From NCBI GenBank assembly GCA_019915135.1, contig JAHLMK010000006.1:1736001-1800000 (forward strand): a DNA stretch of 64,000 bases, in the 5' to 3' direction. Within the stretch, counting starts at the first letter, position 1, and each line of letters starts with the position of its first letter. Origin of the DNA: Strobilurus pachycystidiatus. Its lineage: Eukaryota > Basidiomycota > Agaricomycetes > Agaricales > Physalacriaceae. Below, one piece after another: positions 1 to 11,323 of this stretch. Below the pieces are notes generated by a model. The model saw nothing but the letters and a program-made list of their open reading frames with translations, did no database searches and was not told the DNA's origin. The position numbers and the translations under genes are program-made.

Positions 1-244
1 TTCGTCCCATTCGACACTTTGGAGCCTCTGCTACGATCAGTATGTTTACTACCAGTAGAGGCTCGGCTTCTGGCGTCGGCTTCGGAAGGACTGTCAGAGA
101 ATGAGTGATGCTGTAGTCGGAAATACAGTGCTAGATTGACGCTCACATCGGAATTGAATCTGCACCGTAAACAGTCAAGGCGCAATTGCTGTTGCTGTCG
201 GAACGCTCGTGAATGTGGATGAGGCGGTCAATGTAGCTCGAGTC

Positions 245-707
245 CTAGAGACACTAATCAGCATTTTCTCAAAAGACATAATCAAGGGAGAGACAAACCC
301 TCCCAGCCATCCTGAACTCCGTCAGCGCCGCTGCGAACTTGTCCCACTTTGTGGTACTGCCCGAAGCGATGTATTCCAAATAGTCGTTGACGAGCTTCTC
401 CTGCTCGTCGCCTAGATGTGTGTAGTCCAAGGCTCGTGTCCCGCATCGGAGCTGGAGCTTGAGTACGTCGCCATGGGAGAACGTATCGAAGCACTGGGGG
501 CATCGGGAGGACTGGATGGATTGGACGCAACTTTGAAGTTCGGAGTCGTCAGAGCATACACAGCAGTAGAGATAGAGCACCCGGGCCATACCTGCGACAG
601 AAGATGTGCCCACAAGGCAGAGAGTACGGGGCTAGCGCGGATCCCCCAGAGGAGGATAGCGCTGAAGAGCAGTAATCGCATGAGCCGGTGACATCTACGG
701 CGAGCAT
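245..707 (-). CDS. Small RING-finger protein (RING paralog 1), possibly extending past the left edge
   Basis: Spliced as complement(245..253, 299..530, 592..707), 118 aa. Residues 10-50 hold a complete C3HC4 RING: CDYC, then LPCGHIFC, SC and CPQC. RING domains bind two zinc ions and usually recruit E2 enzymes as ubiquitin ligases; that role is inferred here. The first intron lies in the codon just before the sixth Cys (phase 2), as in six other RING genes of this window. The rest is a short acidic and helical segment with no known domain. The last splice (298 to 254) leads to a stop after three codons. Paralogs continue into a coiled coil at this point, so the gene may have a shortened end or further exons beyond the window. 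The start at 707 is the nearest ATG ahead of the RING, matching the short N-terminus of the paralogs. Confidence 0.72.
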
Positions 708-1470
708 TGCGGAGTGGATATGCAGTCTGATGCAGAGAGTGAGCGGTGAGTAATTATACAGCGCATTCGTTGCTACCGGGTAAGATTGTGGGTCCACCAA
801 TCCCCCTGGAACAGCACTGACCAACGTGGAACTATCAGAAGGTGACGAACGAAACAGGCATGGCTTACTTGTTTACAGCAAAAGCTTGCCATCCGCGAAG
901 TAGTATGAGCCGTGACATGGGAATCAGATCCAAGACCTGTGCATGACATCAGGACAAAAAGGGTACAATTGCTTTTTGAGCCTGTATCGTAGATTTGTTA
1001 GACAGGTTTGAACAGCAGAACGTCGCGGAAACAGCGAGGTACATGCGTGTCTCTGGATAAGCCGGTACAGCTGTGTTGGCGCAGAATATTCCCAACGATT
1101 ATTGCAGAAGCAGACAAGAAGCAGATGACCTGGAATATCAGGGAAACTTTGAACCCTTCATATACAGTTTCAATATGAAAGAGTTGACGGCGACAGCGCA
1201 TACGCGACCAGTCGTGTGCACGGCCTAATATCAGTATCAGCTTCAGTATGCCATAGTTTGCTGCAAAGGTCTAGATTTTGTGTGGGTAGGCTCCACAACG
1301 GAGAAATGCACAGCAGCTTGGTTCAATATCGCTGTGTGAGACTGTCTTCCAGTCGAGAGTGGCTGTTCATGGTAGGAAAGCGTCGGCACTTCCCGGCGGA
1401 AGCATACACGTCGTGGGTTACCATTTTGGGAATTTACCCTTTCTCATCGACAACCATCTCGTCCTGTCAA
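708..1470. other. Intergenic, divergent promoter space
   Basis: I recognise no gene here. It separates the RING gene read leftward from the ArfGAP gene read rightward and must hold both 5' regions. Short open frames on both strands show no domain or splice support. Confidence 0.5.
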
Positions 1471-3060
1471 ATGGCTGAGCCGACGAAGCAGGAAACAGAG
1501 CAGGTCTTCAAGGTGCTCAAGGCCCAGAAAGCCAACAAGGTAAGCCTGCTCTAACTTAGTAATTTTGTTCATCCAATAAACAATCATGTAGGCCTGTTTC
1601 GACTGCAATGCACGTAATCCGACATGGTCGAGCGTAACATTCGGCGTGTATATCTGCCTGGATTGCTCCAGTCACCACCGGAATATGGGTGTGCATATTT
1701 CCTTCGTTCGGTGCGTGCTTTGCTCGGTACAGCCGCGCCTGATTGACACGGCACAGATCAACAAATCTCGATACATGGCAGTTGGTCCAGCTCAGAAACA
1801 TGAAGGTCGGCGGCAACATGTCCGCCACCGAATTCTTCACCAAACACGGTGGCTCATCGCTGCTCAACGACGCCGACACCCGCAAAAAGTACTCCAGTCG
1901 CGTCGCCGAGTTGTACAAGGAGGAGCTGGCACGACGGGTCAGGGAGGATGCCGCCAAGTGCGTATCTGGTCGTATTGTGCTTGGATTTCAGCTGATTTCC
2001 GACCAGATTTCCGCAGGGCATCGTTGTTGATGGTGTGGAGGCGCCAGCAGCGCCCAAGGCAGAGACAGAGGACGACTTTTTCGAGTCGTGGTCCAAGCCG
2101 TCCACCCCCAAGCCTTCCAATCCTGGCACTCCCCGTATCTCTACACCACCCATAATCGGGCGAACCCCGTCACCAGCTGCACCGCCCGCCGAGAAGCCAG
2201 CCGCTCCCCGCACCATCACCTCTTCTGCTGCACAGCGGGCAACCAAGCTCGGCGCTACTTCTCGTCTGGGTTCCGCGTCCTCCGTCTCATCATCCTCGTC
2301 CGCGCCGAAAAAGTCCAAACTTGGTCTGGGAGCGTCCAAGACGAAACCGGTCGACTTTGCCGCTGCTGAGAAAAAGGCACTCGAGGAGGCTGAGCGGATC
2401 AAGCAGCTTGGATATGACAGGCAGCGAGAGGAAGAGGAAGAGAAGGCGCGCAAGGAGGCTGCGGCGGCCAAGGCTGCGTTGGAGATCGGTTCCAAGGCCG
2501 CGTACAAATCACCAGCAGCTACCACCACCACCACGAGGGCCAACCCAGCGGCTGACGCCCAACGCGCTGCTGCCTTCCCGCGTCTTGGCTTTGGAGCTAT
2601 CCCAGGATCTGGCGCTGCCGCCATGGCCGCTGCTCCTCCTCCATCCGCCAGGGTTCCTGATGATTCTCCGACGACAGCGCGCGACAAGTTCGGAACTCAG
2701 AAGGCTATCTCGTCAGACATGTACTTTGGACGAAACTCGTATGATCCCAATGCGATCAGTGAGGCGCAGACGCGGTTGCAGTCTTTCCAGGGCGCGACGT
2801 CCATCTCTTCGAATGCGTACTTTGGTCGAGAGGATGAGGAGGCTCCGCCTGTCAGAGATGACGATGGGTTAGCGGCACTAGAGACCGCGGCGAGAGACGC
2901 GATGTCGCGCTTGATGGCGAACCCTGATGTACAGAATCTATCGGATAACATCCGATCGGGCGCGTTGAAGGTATGTCTTTCGGCTCTGGTCTTTTCGTGG
3001 TGCTGACATTCCCTCTCTACTTAGCTCTCTGACTACCTGGCTCAAATGTCTGAGCGGTAA
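1471..3060 (+). CDS. ArfGAP of the Glo3/ARFGAP2-3 type
   Basis: Spliced as 1471..1539, 1592..1710, 1757..1961, 2017..2970, 3025..3060, 460 aa. The N-terminal ArfGAP zinc finger is complete: Cys25, Cys28, Cys45 and Cys48 in CX2CX16CX2C spacing, then CX4R with the catalytic arginine finger at Arg53. Proteins of this family stimulate GTP hydrolysis by Arf1 on COPI coats and act in Golgi-to-ER retrieval. After the finger come a Pro/Ser/Ala-rich linker, a charged helical stretch with an [17 protein letters not shown] core, and two C-terminal copies of a Ser-rich YFGR motif (ISSDMYFGR and ISSNAYFGR). Those copies match the Glo3 regulatory motif and separate this gene from Gcs1-type ArfGAPs. The donor at 1962 is one of two nearly equal choices; the one used keeps the frame with one extra Cys. 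It is a single-copy housekeeping gene at the edge of a region full of duplicates. Confidence 0.92.
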
Positions 3061-3349
3061 TGTTGATATTTCTTGGCTGGATGGTAACGACTATTTAATA
3101 CATGGGATTATGATTGCATAAAAGTCCTTTTGTGAACCTTGCAGCAAGAAAATGGTGACCGTGTCATCTGGGGCTGGATCGCTGGTTGAGGCCCAGGAAC
3201 GCCAAGAAAATTTTGTCTCGAGAACGTGGGCAATAGCGGGCAAATGTCCGCCAAACTTGGACTGTGCGCCAGGACGCCGACGCTCAGGAATGTATCTGTC
3301 CTAGTCACCAAATTCTCACACGTTCCGCGTCGCACGTGTTTGCATCCTT

Positions 3350-3358
3350 TATATATAG
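3350..3358 (+). promoter_or_regulatory. TATA box of the acid phosphatase gene
   Basis: A TATATATAG run lies about 46 bp upstream of the phosphatase ATG at 3404, followed by a short leader. Clear TATA boxes are uncommon in this window and go with the secreted or inducible-looking genes. Confidence 0.55.
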
Positions 3359-3403
3359 CGCCCTCAAAACGCCCCTTGGTTCTGAAGTTCACGGTACCTC
3401 ACC

Positions 3404-5295
3404 ATGCTCTCCGTTCTCCTCTTCCTCGCTACCGCAAACGCCTTCAATCCTATTCATTATGCTCCTTCTACGACGACGAACATCTCCTACGTCATGAACG
3501 GCACGACAGAGGCGCCAGGTATCTTCAATTCGTCGAAGGTCCCCGAGTCGGAATATGGCGTGTACAACTGGTGCAACATGCCCCATGTGAGGGTGAAGGA
3601 ATACGTGTGAGTCGAATTTGTTGATAAGGTGGATTGATTGCATGGACTGAGACTGACGAAGTGTAGAACACCGTCGGATGAGTATACACTTGAATACGTC
3701 GAGGTTATCCAGAGGCATCATAAGCGGACTCCGTACGCGTCGAACACGTTTTTCAAGGAGGACGTGTATTGGAGCTGTGAAGGCGAGGGTCCTGTGCATT
3801 ACGCTAAGAGGTAGGCTATAAATGTTACATTGTCCTTTCCTGTTCGGTTAACATTATCCTAGCACCACTGGCCCTCAAGTTTCTGAGATCCAGGTATCAT
3901 CAGGTCAATCCCGTTGAAATATTGGGGCGACTAACTGTCCTCCAACAGTGGCAAGCGTTCACTTCGAGTGAGAATCCATGGACAAATTCTGTCGGTCCTG
4001 GTTTCGTCGGCTCGACGTGCGTTTGGTTGAATTGAATCTATGAAAGTATGCTGATGATTGTTCAGGTGTCAGTTCCCCCAGATAACCTCTGGAGGTCTTC
4101 TAGACTCTTACAATCACGGAACCGTACGCTGAACTTCTTATCCATTTCAAGCGCTGGGATACTCATCAGAAATTACATCTGTAGGATCTTCGAGCCGTAT
4201 ACGCAGACCGCCTGAACCTCACTCGCGACCTCGCCTCCTCCCCCGCCCTCTTCCGCGTCACAAACAACGTCATCACCTCTCAAGTTGCCGGCGGGCTTGT
4301 CAAAGGCTTGTTCCCCGCCACGCTCAACGCGGAGGTCCTCATACAGCGGAGCGGTATCGACTCGCTTGAACCCAGCTTGTCTCCGTGCGCCAACCTCGTC
4401 AAGCCTGGCGTTGGGGATGAGGGCGCGGGTGATGGAGGGGTGTGGAAGGGACACCTGACTGCGGCAAAGGAGCTCTATGCGAAACTCGACGCAGTGAGTG
4501 GGATTGCGGCTAACGACACGGCGGGGTGGCATACTTGGTTTGATCAGTGGGTTCCTATCCCTGTTGCAAGGCTGGATCTCTGTGTCTGATCGCCGAATCT
4601 TAGCTACTACGACAACCTGAGCGCGAAGCAGTGTCATGGATTTGATCTGCCGTGCAGCATCAACGATACCAGCCTGTGTGTTACTCAGGAAGAGGTACGA
4701 ATCTACTCAGTCCTTCCAAACACACCTTTCTGACCAAAGTCAAATACCGCAGGCCAACAACGTCTACCGCCTCGGACACTGGGAATACTCGTACATATTC
4801 CGCGACTCCGCTAATTCAACCTCGTACAGCACGATGCTTTACGGCGCCTGGCTCCTCGAGCTCAAGGCACACTTCGAGGGCGTCGTGAACGGCACCAACA
4901 CGGTCAAGTACATGCACAATATCGCGCATGACGGCTCCATCTCGCCCCTGCTTGGTTTCTTGCAGGTCGACCATATGGTGTGGCCGGGGATGTGGGTCTC
5001 CATCCTTCTTGAATCTTCCACTAGAGTGCTTACTGGTGGATTGTTAGGGGATCTGAAATTGCGTTTGAGGTGTACAGCAACGATTCGGCCTACTATGTGC
5101 GTGTTCTGTGGGGTGGTCAACCGATGGTTACGTCGACGCCGTTTGGGGTCCTTAATATGGTGGCGCTTGACGATTTGAATACTTGTGAGTGTTTCGAGTG
5201 AGAGTGCTCTCATAAGTCGCTGATGGATTCACCTTGTAGACATTGATGAAATGGTTGGGACTGGCGCGGACCTGTTTGATGCTTGTAATGCCTGA
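3404..5295 (+). CDS. Secreted histidine acid phosphatase-like protein
   Basis: Ten exons: 3404..3606, 3667..3810, 3863..3893, 3949..4016, 4066..4123, 4185..4546, 4604..4694, 4753..4991, 5048..5184, 5240..5295, giving 462 aa. The N-terminus (MLSVLLFLATANA) is a signal peptide with a cleavage-like A-N-A. Residues 84-90 read RHHKRTP, a variant of the RHGxRxP phosphate pocket of branch-2 histidine phosphatases; Gly is replaced by His. The distal proton donor is present as HD at residues 378-379 (HNIAHDGS). Many N-x-S/T sites and several Cys residues fit a glycosylated secreted enzyme. The substrate is unknown; the branch includes phytases, acid phosphatases and 2-phosphoxylose phosphatase. A TATA box lies just upstream. 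Confidence 0.85.
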
Positions 5296-5515
5296 GTGAG
5301 CTGTCTGAAGTTATGTTACTATACGAGAAATCTTAGAAGTGACAGACTGACAAAAAGGATATTTTGTGTACTGGCCAAGGGTAAAGACATTCGTGCATGG
5401 ACTTGATACAGATACATAGATCCAAAGGCTGCGTCCGTCAAGTTCTTATACAACAGCCTTTGAAGCCTCAGAGGGAATACAAAGCGGCATGTCAGGTAAA
5501 GAATTGGATGCTCGC

Positions 5516-5762
5516 ATCGCGAGACTCCCCGGTCATCATCCGGTCAAACTCGGCTGCCTCCTGGACGTAGACGCGCCAAGCCCTGACGTTAGGCGCCGTC
5601 TCCTCACAATACTCGTCCTCGGGAAGCCATTTACTCGTAGTCGTCATTGAAGATCGGTGGAGCAGACTGCTGAGGCTGGGTGGTTTCCTGGCTCAGTCCG
5701 AAGAAATGCTTCGGGTGTTGGTTGTTGGCACTCTGACTGGGGGAAGCGGTGGGTGTCTCTGC

Positions 5763-5793
<31 letters not shown>

Positions 5794-6209
5794 GGTGGAT
5801 GCTATCGCAGAGGCGGTCCGGTGACATAGTCACTTCCAACATGCAGCATTTGGGGGCCCCGGAATCACAACCGGAGCAAGGTACCAGGGTAGGAATGCAT
5901 TTACGCACGAACGGCAAGCCGAACAGTGTGGGACTCGCCATTTGGCCATACCCACTAAACCTCCCAAATTAGTGGTTTGCGCCTGACTTGAACGCGCGAC
6001 CTTCGGTTTACCCAAAAGACAGAACTCGAGGTACCACTAAACCATTCGAGCCCCCGTGTCTCTGCATCCTGCGTCGGCTGAATCTTTGGAGGCGTCGACG
6101 AGGTCCAAGGCTGACCAGAATTGATGATTTGGGTTGGAGCTAATCGTCTGCCACTCGCAGGTACATCGGCGTTGAGTAATGTACTCGTAGTCTCATGGGA
6201 GGTAGACAT
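5516..6209 (-). pseudogene. DUF6535 gene relic (copy 3), exon 1 only, split by a SINE
   Basis: Read leftward from an ATG at 6209, this matches the first exon of the two DUF6535 genes at 11.3 and 35.4 kb. It has a variable Pro/Thr-rich start, then SQSANNQHPKHFFGL and PPIFNDDYE, then the Glu-Asp-rich and VYVQEAAEFDRMM segments. Similarity stops near 5516, just before the position of the intron, so the whole membrane domain is missing. The frame is broken after DDYE, and a 288-bp tRNA-derived element sits inside it. It lies in the same orientation as copy 2. Confidence 0.85.
5768..6055 (-). mobile_element. tRNA-derived SINE with A-tail and 15-bp target duplication
   Basis: The insert is bounded by perfect 15-bp direct repeats, GTGTCTCTGCATCCT, at 5753-5767 and 6056-6070. 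On the minus strand it starts with a tRNA-like head. That head holds a Pol III A box (TGGTTTAGTGG, complement of 6034-6044) and a B box (GCGTTCAAGTC, complement of 5985-5995) about 40 nt apart. An unrelated body follows, ending in a run of 27 A (T run at 5767-5793). The head resembles a tRNA-Pro with a TTTTGGGT anticodon loop; the parent tRNA is an inference. The flanking DUF6535 relic continues on both sides, which shows a clean insertion. The uninterrupted A-tail suggests a fairly recent event. Confidence 0.9.
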
Positions 6210-6229
6210 AGCCAGCGGAGTGCTGTCGA

Positions 6230-6777
6230 GATCCAGATCAGCGTGGAAGCGAGACTCTCAGGAAGATACGTGAAAATGATGTACCAGTAAAGGTCAACCG
6301 GCCTGAATATCGACTAGAACATGTTGACGACAATTAGATACTTGGCAATCTCGAGTCGATGGGAAGCGAGAGAGAGGAGGGCGCAAAGACAGAATCCGTT
6401 CCTGCGTCATGGTTTTGACTGATTGGGACCCGCGTTCTAGTAGAGTACAGCAGGGTACCTCATGATACGGTACGGTACAGCGATTCCAACATAGCGAACG
6501 GCGTTAGGCTATGCAAAATTGCTGGGATGATAAGTATCATGATAGATCATGATCCAGAGTCAGACAGGGCAGAAATCTTCTCCGGAGCTTTTAGTCTGAA
6601 TGCCGCCCTCCGCCCGACCGCCCGATCGGGACATCCGCCAACTCTCTTCAGTACGACGACGACAACCACCTCGCTATCGTCAACAACCTCGCCATGCACA
6701 GCAAGTCTCAGTATTATCTATCTCAGTGTATCTAGGCCCTTCCAAAGGTATATTCTTGGTCACAATCATCGTCTCCC
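6230..6777. other. Non-coding stretch
   Basis: No gene recognised. The sequence is rich in short dispersed repeats such as GTACGGTACAG near 6470 and has no conserved frame. Confidence 0.4.
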
Positions 6778-6957
6778 ATGTCATTCACCCTGGGATACAT
6801 CATCGTCAAAGGCGGCAAAATTGTTTCCTCCGGCCACAATCACCAGCGGACGCACTACAATGAATCTTGCGTTGGAGCTGCGTGCGGAAAGCCCGTGTTA
6901 ATGTACGCGGAGATGCACGCGACTGGCGGCCGGGAGCGCTCCTCGATGCAGGCAGCA
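6778..6957 (+). pseudogene. Deaminase-like gene fragment
   Basis: A single 60-codon frame reads LGYIIVKGGKIVSSGHNH, then RTHYNES, ACGKP and YAEMHA. The order of a beta-hairpin, a Gly-His turn and an AEMHA block resembles the start of the zinc-dependent cytidine/deoxycytidylate deaminase fold, where H/C-A-E binds zinc and carries the catalytic Glu. Here the first ligand position is Tyr (YAE), the downstream PCxxC is not found, and the frame ends soon after. I read it as a decayed fragment. Confidence 0.45.
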
Positions 6958-7364
6958 TAGTTGACCGTGGGGTCTTCAACAGGGCTAACGACGGCCACAA
7001 GAGCGTTTATGGATATGATCGACGGTGGAATGAGTCTCGATTCTGATGTATCTGTGGTGAGGACGACGACGAAGGGATCGGGCTACGCGAACTTTCGCCG
7101 GCAAGCTGCGATGACCTCTTTAGGCGTCGATTGATGCGCATGGGTTGGGACGAGTTCCACAGGAGCGAATCGGATGGCGCGTTCTGTTGAATCAAGGTCG
7201 CCGAAGAAGGGCATATACGAGACGCATGTTGATACTGTTAGTCTCTTCCATTTTCTCCCACACACACAAGAACTTATACAAGGACAGATTGCTGAACACC
7301 CACTCTTACCACGGAAGTCATTGACCGTGTCAACGACGTGATTTAGCGCGGGACGTATCTGTGT

Positions 7365-7700
7365 ATGCGCGCCCAGAACCCATCGTGCACCTCCTTGTCC
7401 GTCCCGGCGTACGAGGCGTTATCACGAATGTCAATTCTGTCCCTGGTCCCTGGTCACTGTCGTTTCCGGGATATACGAACTACGTGCCGAGCAGGCGTGG
7501 TTGCGGGTATGACGAGAAATAGAGGTCAGTGTTCCCTTCTGTTCATGTTACGGAGTCCAACACGCTCTCTGTAGCTGAGACCCTTGCGGGCGATGGTATT
7601 CGGGTCTCCGCGACGCGTTCTGGTCTTGTAGACACGCCGTTGCATGAATTGGATTCTGCTGATGCAGAGGCGATCGTTCTTCATCATCCCTGCAGAAGGT
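7365..7700 (+). pseudogene. Short-chain dehydrogenase (SDR) relic
   Basis: Pieces in shifting frames spell an SDR core in the right order. GVITNVNS comes first (the N-V-S-S strand), then SFPGYTNYVPSR (the catalytic YxxxK region with Lys as Arg), then AGVVAGMTRN in another frame, then GDGIRVSATRSGLVDTPLHELD (the strand after the active-site helix). The Rossmann start (TGxxxGIG) is not found. Frameshifts and a stop between these blocks show decay. Confidence 0.6.
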
Positions 7701-8855
7701 GAGGTTCAATGCTCCAAAAAGCTCTAGGCGTGAGCTCAAACTCATATTTCGACAGCGCTTACATAGCAGCACGAGAGGAAATCGCAGATATGAATTTGTT
7801 TCAAACGATCGCGAGCGAGTATGCCAGCTTCGCGAATGGAACGGAATTGGTTACGGAGGGGTTGCGGAGGGGGGGGGGGGGGGGGGCATGAAAACGGTAC
7901 GACGAAGGTCGAAATCGGTACAGCGGTTCCAATCTCTTGCTAATTCTATCCCAGACTGATTGCCACAGATGCTAGTGTACCGGCAGGTATCAGAGCTTGT
8001 GGTATGATCCTCTGAGAGGAAAGTTGCCATCGGAGGGAAAGTCAACCCCAAATGAGGTAGGAACTCATGAATTGGTAGATCCCATGATTTAGACATCGCT
8101 AATGATAACATTACCGTGAGGTACTCTCATGAAACCAAGAAAGTACTCAACTCGAAGACCTTCAAAGACGGGCGGCAGATCTCAGGGATGAGTGCTGTGG
8201 CGCTAAGGGCCGCTATGTCGAGTGGAGCCGCGCCATCCTGGCGCCATCGTTACGTGCCTCCGATTCTGAGAGGCCAGTTGAAGACAGTCTTGCGTTCGAT
8301 GGTCGACAACACTGTCAATGCAAACGCTAGCACGTCAGATGGAAAAACCCTGCGCGGTTTAGCGGAAAGACCTGCAGTTCGGGGATGAATGGATAACCTC
8401 AAGTCGGTCAGTCGAGATCACATCTTTCGACCGGGCGCGGGGAGGAAAGATTGGCGCGCGAACGCATCGTCGAGGGGAAAGATAGTGTGGGGATCTGACA
8501 TCCGAGAAGAGGCTGGAGAAACCCAGACCTTGTGCCCAGCAGATGGGAACAAATCAGCATGCTCCGGTCATATCACCACTATCAAGGCCAATGCTGAGTA
8601 CTGAGTACCGAAGGTCCTCATTTTCGGTTGTTAATATGAGTCACGTAAGTGTGTTCGTCGAGCCAAACGTTCTTTTGTATAACACACAACTTACAGGTTC
8701 TCAGTCAGTCACGACGATCTCCGAGGCAAAGGAAAAATAAGCGCGTGCTAGGGGCCATCAGGGGCGGCGGGAGCGATGAAGCGGAAGGCACTTAATCCGC
8801 GTGACCCAAAGGTGAGATTCGGATTGGTCCGATGCCGCCGTGCTTGGTTCTTTTC
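7701..8855. other. Gene-free stretch with an 18-G homopolymer
   Basis: No family recognised. A run of 18 G lies at 7869-7886. Open frames of 60-90 codons at 8116-8388 and 8389-8604 have no splice partners or motifs. The segment probably continues the decayed zone that starts near 5.5 kb. Confidence 0.4.
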
Positions 8856-8859
8856 CACT

Positions 8860-8868
8860 TATATATAC
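8860..8868 (+). promoter_or_regulatory. TATA box of the intradiol dioxygenase gene
   Basis: TATATATAC lies about 73 bp upstream of the ATG at 8941. Confidence 0.5.
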
Positions 8869-8940
8869 CCCGCAAAGTTTGAGACATGGGGCATCCGACT
8901 CTCCTCCTCCTCCCACGACGACGGCGAGCTCGACGACAAC

Positions 8941-10179
8941 ATGCTGCCCTCCATTTTATTCGCATCATTAGTAGCGCTCGTGGCAGCACACTCAAAGCCC
9001 ACGACGCCGGAGGAGATTGAGGCACAGCGTGCCCTGCAAGTGGCGGCATACCACTGCGCGCCGGCAGTCGCGGCGTACACGGCGCAGCGCAAGCGCGCCT
9101 GGGCACAGAAGGCGCTAGGCGGCAGCAACACTGGCCCGAAGTTGGGCATACAAGCCGGCCTTGAGGGATACGAAGATCTCTTCAAAGATCGTGAGTGTCC
9201 ATCCCGACAGCGAACTCGATGTGCTGACCGTTCTGCAGCTGATTCGGGCGAGAAAGCGTCTTCACTGATGGAATGCACGCCCGCTGCTGCCGAGCCCGAG
9301 ATGGACAATAACACATGTGTGCTCACACCCGTCGTTACTGAAGGCCCCTACTACCACACCGTCGGACACCCTCTACGCACCAACATTGCCGAGCTGCAGG
9401 TGCGTATCCCTTGATCTTTCCATCGCATCACTTATCGTCGTTCAGCCTGGGCTTTTGTTGCTGCTCGACATTGGTGTCATTGACGTCAACACTTGCGAGC
9501 CGATGGAGAATGTCCTCGTCGACATCTGGCAAGCAAACGCGACCGGACACTACGCCGGTCACCCCACGCCCGCCCCGGAGCTCGTCGACGAAAAGCCCCA
9601 GGTCGGCGGCAAGCGTAGCGGACTCCTCAGCGCGTACCCTCGCACCAAGCCACACGAGACCTTCCTCCGTGGCGCGTGGCCCACAAACTCCAACGGCGTC
9701 GTCCAATTCACCTCCATCTTCCCCGGGTACTATACTGGCCGCGCCACCCATATCCACACCAAAGTTTTCACCGAATGGGACCCGCTGCCCAACGGCACCT
9801 TTAACTCTGGGCGACTGGTCCATGTCGGCCAGTTCTTCTTTGACGATGAGGTCAACAGTGTCGTCGACAAGGTATGTCCCACTCCACCTCATATAATCTT
9901 ATCTGACCGTCGCTCCAGATGCACCCGTACACGACCAACCAACTAAAGGACCGTACGCGCAACTGGCGCGATTCGCTCAATATCTTCGAGGACAGCCATG
10001 GACCCGAGGGACAGTACAACCCCACCTTCAGGTGTGTTCGGTTCTTCTGCCATTAACTTCAACTTCTGACGTCCCGCAGGCTAGAATTTCTCGGTGGTGT
10101 CATCTCTCAGGGTGTCGCTGGATTCATAACCATGGGCGTCAACGGCTCTGCCAGCCACGATAACTGGTGGAGAGGCTAA
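8941..10179 (+). CDS. Secreted intradiol ring-cleavage dioxygenase
   Basis: Five exons: 8941..9190, 9239..9399, 9446..9871, 9919..10031, 10080..10179, giving 349 aa. A signal peptide (MLPSILFASLVALVAA) starts the protein. The dioxygenase core follows, with the ligands expected for the non-heme Fe(III) site: TEGPYY (Tyr at 121/122), PGYYTGRATHIH (Tyr near 232, His239 and His241) and GQFFFDD beyond. The family opens catechol-type rings between the two hydroxyls. In fungi, extracellular members act on lignin- or plant-derived catechols and hydroquinones. The N-terminal 110 residues, with EEIEAQRALQ and QRKRAW, form the usual lead-in of the secreted fungal subgroup. All ligands are present, so the enzyme is probably active. 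The start was chosen because it opens directly into the signal peptide. Confidence 0.93.
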
Positions 10180-10394
10180 TGACCGTGATGTACTTATTAT
10201 CATTATTGACGACCAAGAAAATCAACGCGTTTGGTGGATAACGGAATTCGTAGGCATCTGTCAAGACGACACAGCAACTGATTTGGAAGGTAAAAATCTC
10301 TATCTGCAGCTTTCTTTTCTCTCGGTACGCGATGCGAGCAAAGCATTCCGAGGAACTAATAAGACTGTGACACTTTGACTGGCGTCATCATTGA

Positions 10395-10690
10395 AAGCCT
10401 TGTGTCAGTCTACTTATGAAGCGCACTAGCGTTGTCTCGCAAAACCATGGGATTGTCATCACCTTCTCCGTCAATCGACAGCACACCGTGTACGAAGATC
10501 TCATTACTGTTAGCAATGCGTTGTTATACGCAGGCATGGGGATACAGCGAAAAAGTATTGGGACGAGCGGGAGAGGGAGGGGAAGGTGGTTCTGGAGACG
10601 CTGCCTATGACTGCAGAGAGGAAGCTCGTCAGGGCACTGAGGGAAGAGACAGAGGGGATTGCTGGGCAGGTCTGGGGGCGGCTTAGTCGG
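10395..10690 (+). pseudogene. Acyltransferase relic (copy A), last exon only
   Basis: The DNA matches the intron-6 end and exon 7 of the intact acyltransferase at 35,941-37,868, read in the opposite orientation. The shared stretch runs from CGAAGCGCACTAGCG through the charged end encoding the EETEG segment. Frameshifts split it, and the acyltransferase domain is absent. It is the outer edge of the inverted duplicated block whose other arm holds the intact gene. Confidence 0.8.
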
Positions 10691-11323
10691 AAATGACCCG
10701 TGTCGGGAGTCTGGCTGATATGGAGCACGGCTGATTTGATTCACCACTATTGGCGCTATATACGACCTGAGTATAGGAAGAACTACAAGGGGCTTCAGCA
10801 TGGTGAATCATGGTATGTGCTGAGTATTCAGGTTACAGGTAGTTGGTCCTGTTTTCCATGAAGTAAACATGTACACAGACCAAGTCTTCGCAATAATGTA
10901 GAGTAATGTAGAGGCGGGTATCAAGTCGACTACGCCATGTGCGGTGCCTGACTACATGACTTCTTGATACTTAATAATAACTGACGATCATGTCGTTCTT
11001 CAACCGACGCAGCCAGACATACATCTCGCCGGTATGGAGACTAATCAAGGCATAGATATGAAACCATGTATGATTATCTTCGAAGCCGCGATAGCTGTGC
11101 CTGTGAGAACGCGTACCCACAAGAACGCCGGTCTCATACATGTCGACACAGGAACGGTTCCTTTTCTTATTCCTCTCATCTCACATCTAGGTCGTGGCTG
11201 TATAGGTACCCTTCGATATCTCGCCCTCAACGCACCGTACCGTACGTACCGCGTCTCTCCACATCATCCATATCAGACCATTGGGCTCACTATTACTTGT
11301 CATGCGACAGCACCCAGCCAGCA

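Noticed and set aside
1854..2687. 277-codon minus-strand open frame, Ala/Ser-rich
   Set aside because: It is the antisense shadow of the GC-rich ArfGAP exon and has no motif or splice signals.
5955..6055. tRNA gene on the minus strand
   Set aside because: The A and B boxes are good, but the acceptor ends do not pair and the unit continues into a SINE body with an A-tail and target duplications.
9428..9892. 154-codon minus-strand open frame inside the dioxygenase gene
   Set aside because: Antisense shadow of a conserved exon whose plus-strand product is clear.
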